Below are positions 60,976 through 64,000 of a stretch of DNA of 64,000 bases, piece after piece; within the stretch, counting starts at the first letter, position 1, and each line of letters begins with the position of its first letter. The stretch is from Halovenus sp037080055 (lineage in GTDB: Archaea > Halobacteriota > Halobacteria > Halobacteriales > Haloarculaceae). The translations under genes were made by a program, and so were the position numbers. A model generated the notes under the pieces. It was not told the DNA's origin, searched no databases, and saw nothing but the letters and a program-made list of their open reading frames with translations. The DNA is taken from positions 1 to 64,000 of the forward strand of contig NZ_JBAOJI010000001.1 in assembly GCF_037080055.1 (NCBI RefSeq). Direction: 5' to 3'.

Positions 60976-62388
60976 ATGGCCTCGGAGGGCGACCAGCCGG
61001 CAGAGAACCGCGACCGCGTCGAGACCGGGCAGTTCGTCCGGTCACTGTTTGCTGGTCTCGCCACTCCGGATCAGCGGCTCATCCGCCACGCCGGATACAT
61101 TCTGTGTCAGACCGCCCACTCGAACAGCCAACTTCGACCGGCGATCATCAACGGACTCGCCCAGTGGGCCGTTAGGCAAGACCACCACGAAGCAGTGCTC
61201 CGAACGCTGGCGACGATCCAGAACCGCTACGACGCGACGGTGAAAAAAGCCCTTCTCAACGCAACAGACCGCCGGCAGGCCGGCCTGCTGTACAACCGAC
61301 TGACGACGATCCGTCCGTGGGAAGTGACCTTCGAAACCGACGAATCCGGTGAGGGTGAGACGCTGGTCGATGTCGGTGGCTCGGGGATGATCCGGGTCCC
61401 ACGGGAATTTCTCGATCAGGTCACCGACGCCGAAGTCGAGTCGGAAAGCAGTACGAAACCCCAGAACAAACACCTCCAGACGAGCAGCCCCGACCAGAAA
61501 CGCAACTGGACACACTGGTCACGGCGGAAACAACTGGAAGAGATGCCCCACGGCGAGGAGTTCGCCACCGTCGAGACACAGAGCAAGTTCGACGAGTTCG
61601 AGTTTCTCGGCCCAGAGAACGAAACACGATACAGTCACTCTGTGCGCACGCGTACGCTTGAGGGGAGCCAGGAAGATGTCGCAATCGTCCGCCTGTACCG
61701 CAGTCAGGAGGACGGCGGATTCGAGCGCGCGTTAGGCGAACAGATCGACGAGTGGTCGACAACCGACACGCCAGGTGTAGTGGGTATCGCCGACTGGGGC
61801 GATTCGCCCCGGCCGTGGGCTGTCACCGAATTCACCGAACAGACGCTCTGGGAACGAGGGAAACTGACTCCCGAAGAGGCGTTGCGGACCGCACGTGATC
61901 TCACCGCCTCGCTCGCACAGCTTCACCAGCGCGACCGGATTCACGGCGGCATCGATCCCCACTGTATCCGCTTCACTCCAGCTATCTTCGGCGACCGACC
62001 ACAGCCGATGATCGACAACGTCGGGCTGATTCCGGTCTACCGGCAGTTCGACAACCCCGCATCCTACACCGACCCGCGCTACGCCGCCCCCGAGTACTTC
62101 ACCGAAGACCACGGCAACATCAGCCACGCCACAGACATCTACCAGCTCGGGATGACGCTGTACAGTGCCTTTACCGGCGACCCACCGTACGAGGGAGATC
62201 TTGCGGATATTCGTCGACAGGTGCTCAGTGATCGACCGCTCGGACTCAGCCCCGACAACCCCGACCTTCCCGGCGGTATCGGTGAAATCCTCGCCAAAGC
62301 GACTGCTCGCGAAAAGATGGCTCGGTACGAAACGGCGACGCAGTTTCACAGCGCTGTCCGTAACGCCTGTGATCTGTTACTGGAGTAA
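60976..62388 (+). CDS. Serine/threonine protein kinase-like protein (pseudokinase)
   Basis: This protein has 470 residues from ATG 60976. An N-terminal helical region (about residues 20-95) resembles a HEAT-like repeat domain. The kinase-like domain (about 200-470) has degenerate catalytic motifs: the VAIK position reads VAIVRLYR, the HRDxKxxN loop reads HGGIDPHCI and the DFG position reads IDNVG, while APE (AAPEYF) and DIYQLGMTLYSAFTG are kept. It is therefore probably a pseudokinase or a weak kinase. Kinase-like proteins with HGGI/HGGIDP loops recur in haloarchaea. It is divergent from tupA and followed by two perfect hairpins. Confidence 0.8.
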   Translation: MASEGDQPAENRDRVETGQFVRSLFAGLATPDQRLIRHAGYILCQTAHSNSQLRPAIINGLAQWAVRQDHHEAVLRTLATIQNRYDATVKKALLNATDRRQAGLLYNRLTTIRPWEVTFETDESGEGETLVDVGGSGMIRVPREFLDQVTDAEVESESSTKPQNKHLQTSSPDQKRNWTHWSRRKQLEEMPHGEEFATVETQSKFDEFEFLGPENETRYSHSVRTRTLEGSQEDVAIVRLYRSQEDGGFERALGEQIDEWSTTDTPGVVGIADWGDSPRPWAVTEFTEQTLWERGKLTPEEALRTARDLTASLAQLHQRDRIHGGIDPHCIRFTPAIFGDRPQPMIDNVGLIPVYRQFDNPASYTDPRYAAPEYFTEDHGNISHATDIYQLGMTLYSAFTGDPPYEGDLADIRRQVLSDRPLGLSPDNPDLPGGIGEILAKATAREKMARYETATQFHSAVRNACDLLLE

Positions 62389-62841
62389 GAACCAGACGGA
62401 CCCGGAGAGGTCCGTCGAATCACATATTGGTTCAGTTGAAGAGAGTGTTCGGCAGGACTGGCTGCCGAACACTGCGTCGCGACCGACGGGGGGTGAAGGT
62501 GGATGACTGGTCAGGCAGTCCACGGATTGACAGGTGTCACGTTATTTTTGGTACGATACTCGTCTGTCCAACGATTACCATCTTTTCTTCCCTTCTGCAA
62601 TCTTCCTTCGCGATTTAGTTTTTTATACTCAACTATTTATGTGTTTTGTTGAACGAATATCCTATTCACTGGAGTATTTTAGGAAATTTAAGGAAGGATA
62701 TTCTGTCACGAGGACGGACAGAACTGCTCTATGCAGCGTGAATAGGTGGGTTCTGGTTGCCCGCGACGTGAACGACTGTTCATTCGTGCGGAAATTGTCG
62801 CCGTGACGTACGTTTATTGCACACCGGCTCGAAGTGCCGGT
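62389..62841. other. 453-bp intergenic region with two perfect hairpins and AT-rich core
   Basis: Directly after the kinase stop lies GACGGACC (62395-62402) paired with GGTCCGTC (62409-62416). Further on, AGTGTTCGGCAG (62444-62455) pairs perfectly with CTGCCGAACACT (62462-62473) around a 6-nt loop; neither is followed by a T-tract. The stretch about 62540-62700 is strikingly AT-rich for this genome. A TATA box near 62812 (CGTTTATTG) serves the downstream GNAT gene. No coding frame is convincing; a small RNA is possible. Confidence 0.5.
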
Positions 62842-63567
62842 ATGGACGTACGAGAAGCCCGTTCGAAGGATCGACCAGCCATCAGGGATGTCGCCCGGCG
62901 ATCACTTCAGACATCGTATTCGCTGACGCCATCGGCGATCAACGGCGCGGTCGAGGAGTGGTACGACGAGAATCGACTGAAAGACATGCTGTCAGACGAG
63001 GATAAACTGCTGTTCGTCGCGGACGCAGACGGGCAGGTAGTCGCCTTTACCGAGAGCCACCGGACCGATGACAACACCGCGGAGTTGCTCTGGTTGCACG
63101 TCGACCCGGATTACCGGGGAGAGCGCTACGGCGAACGATTGTACGAGCAGACTCGGGATCATCTGGCCGAGATGGGTGTAACGAGTATTCAGGCGCGCGT
63201 GCTCGCTGACAACGCCGGCGGAAACACCTTCTATCAGGACAAGGGCCTGTCGAAGGTCGGCGAGGAAGAGGTCGACATCGACGGGACGACCTACGTCGAG
63301 AACGTCTACGCCGAGGTCGGCCAAGAAGGGATCGAGCCGCTGAGTCTGGCCAAAGAGACGGTCTACATCGACCACGACAACACCGAACAAGGTTCGATTG
63401 CGCCGTTCCGGGTCATCTACACGGAGGAAGACGGCAAAGAGATCTACGGCTACTGGTGTACGAAGTGTGAGAGCCTCGCAAACGCGATGGATGCGATGGG
63501 CCGAATCCAGTGCGATAACTGCGGTAACGCCCGCAAGCCAACTCGGTGGGATTCCGCCTATCTGTAG
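62842..63567 (+). CDS. GNAT acetyltransferase with C-terminal zinc ribbon (DUF5816-like)
   Basis: This protein has 241 residues from ATG 62842 (MDVREARSKDRPAI), leaderless behind a TATA at about 62812. The GNAT core is residues 1-150: LWLHVDPDYRGERYGERLYEQ contains the CoA-binding R/Q-x-x-G-x-G/A loop, and NTFYQDKGLSKVGEEEV the closing beta strand. Residues about 175-241 form a zinc ribbon (CTKCESLANAMDAMGRIQCD, then NCGN). Substrate unknown. The protein is complete. Confidence 0.85.
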   Translation: MDVREARSKDRPAIRDVARRSLQTSYSLTPSAINGAVEEWYDENRLKDMLSDEDKLLFVADADGQVVAFTESHRTDDNTAELLWLHVDPDYRGERYGERLYEQTRDHLAEMGVTSIQARVLADNAGGNTFYQDKGLSKVGEEEVDIDGTTYVENVYAEVGQEGIEPLSLAKETVYIDHDNTEQGSIAPFRVIYTEEDGKEIYGYWCTKCESLANAMDAMGRIQCDNCGNARKPTRWDSAYL

Positions 63568-63610
63568 GATCGAAGCGCTCAATTGTCCATACTCCTAAGC
63601 CGCCGACAGC

Positions 63611-64000
63611 ATGAGATCAACTCCCGACCGTCGGCGGTTCCTGCAGATTAGCGCCGGTGGGGCAGTCGCTGCCCTCGCTGGTTGTTCCGATCTTTTCGGC
63701 GGTAGCATCAACTTCGACGACGAGGTGCCCGAAGAAGTGGCCGACCACCTCAGCAACGCCAACAACGTCGACGGCTCGATCACCGATTTGACCGGCGAAG
63801 ACTCGGTGACAATCGATGTCGGGCCCGGCGGCGACCTTGCATACGACCCTGCGCTCGCCAGTATCGATGCGGGAACGAGCGTCACATGGGACTGGAAGAC
63901 CACCGGCCACACCGTCACGAGTGATTCGACGCCCGGTGACACGGAGTTCGACGCGGATCGTAACGAACACACCGAGACCTTCGAGGAGTCTGGAAACGTC
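63611..64000 (+). CDS. Halocyanin-like blue copper protein (partial, cut by window end)
   Basis: The first 130 codons from ATG 63611 are in the window and the gene continues past its end. The N-terminus is a Tat lipoprotein signal (RRRFLQISAGGAVAALAGC). Behind it comes a cupredoxin-like domain: SVTIDVGPGGDLAYDPALAS and TSVTWDWKTTGHTVTSDSTP, with the first copper-ligand His in TGHTV. The later Cys and His ligands lie outside the window. Halocyanins are membrane-attached electron carriers. Confidence 0.82.
   Translation, partial: MRSTPDRRRFLQISAGGAVAALAGCSDLFGGSINFDDEVPEEVADHLSNANNVDGSITDLTGEDSVTIDVGPGGDLAYDPALASIDAGTSVTWDWKTTGHTVTSDSTPGDTEFDADRNEHTETFEESGNV

Noticed and set aside
62534..62806. 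90-residue open frame in the AT-rich intergenic region
   Set aside because: The composition is unlike haloarchaeal coding sequence (Phe, Tyr, Arg rich) and there is no domain or ribosome-binding site.

Overview
The window is a GC-rich haloarchaeal (class Halobacteria) chromosome segment. The evidence is the archaeal 23S-5S rRNA end, acidic proteins, TATA-box promoters with near-leaderless starts, and archaeal genes such as KorAB, UbaA, L7Ae, S28e, TupABC and a B-family polymerase. The genus cannot be fixed from the sequence; Haloarcula relatives are possible.

Layout. 1-700: 3' end of the rRNA operon (23S tail, 5S, terminator). 800-2280: a decayed HTH regulator, a small zinc-ribbon protein and a two-repeat hypothetical protein. 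2298-8433: an information-processing locus with an Orc1/Cdc6-like AAA+ protein, a stand-alone 3'-5' exonuclease, and a translationally coupled operon of an inactivated RecA/RadB-like protein, a DUF8156 protein and a PolB2-type DNA polymerase with altered catalytic motifs. All three promoters of this locus carry the same oriented element (ACCCGGAAACCCGGAAG or close to it) about 9-14 nt upstream of the TATA box. 9121-20170: an accessory island bounded by a direct repeat of about 145 bp that ends in the 3' part of tRNA-Glu(CTC). It carries a sugar ABC transporter, a sulfite-oxidase-like enzyme, an MFS transporter, an IS6 relic with a 56-bp hairpin insertion, and gene debris, but no visible integrase.

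20200-64000 is mostly housekeeping: a DUF7345-like HTH membrane protein, a D-lactate dehydrogenase-type FAD/Fe-S protein, ThyX, a DHH-family protein, M42 and M20 peptidases, UbaA, the L7Ae-S28e-L24e-Ndk operon, DUF655-KsgA-HemK2, a two-gene MetE, an ABC-2 exporter, MutS, a sensor kinase, a uS10 paralogue, Nudix, Nth, TrmB, SPFH, small regulators, KorAB, a tungstate ABC transporter with a TOBE regulator, a pseudokinase, a GNAT protein and the start of a halocyanin-like protein cut by the window end.

The best candidate for an undescribed system is the Orc-like/exonuclease/RadB-like/DUF8156/PolB2 locus. The shared promoter element suggests one regulon, perhaps a DNA-damage response run by the Orc1/Cdc6 paralogue. 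This would parallel Orc1-2 control of dpo2 (PolB2) in Sulfolobus. The co-regulation is inference; the repeated element and its placement are seen directly.
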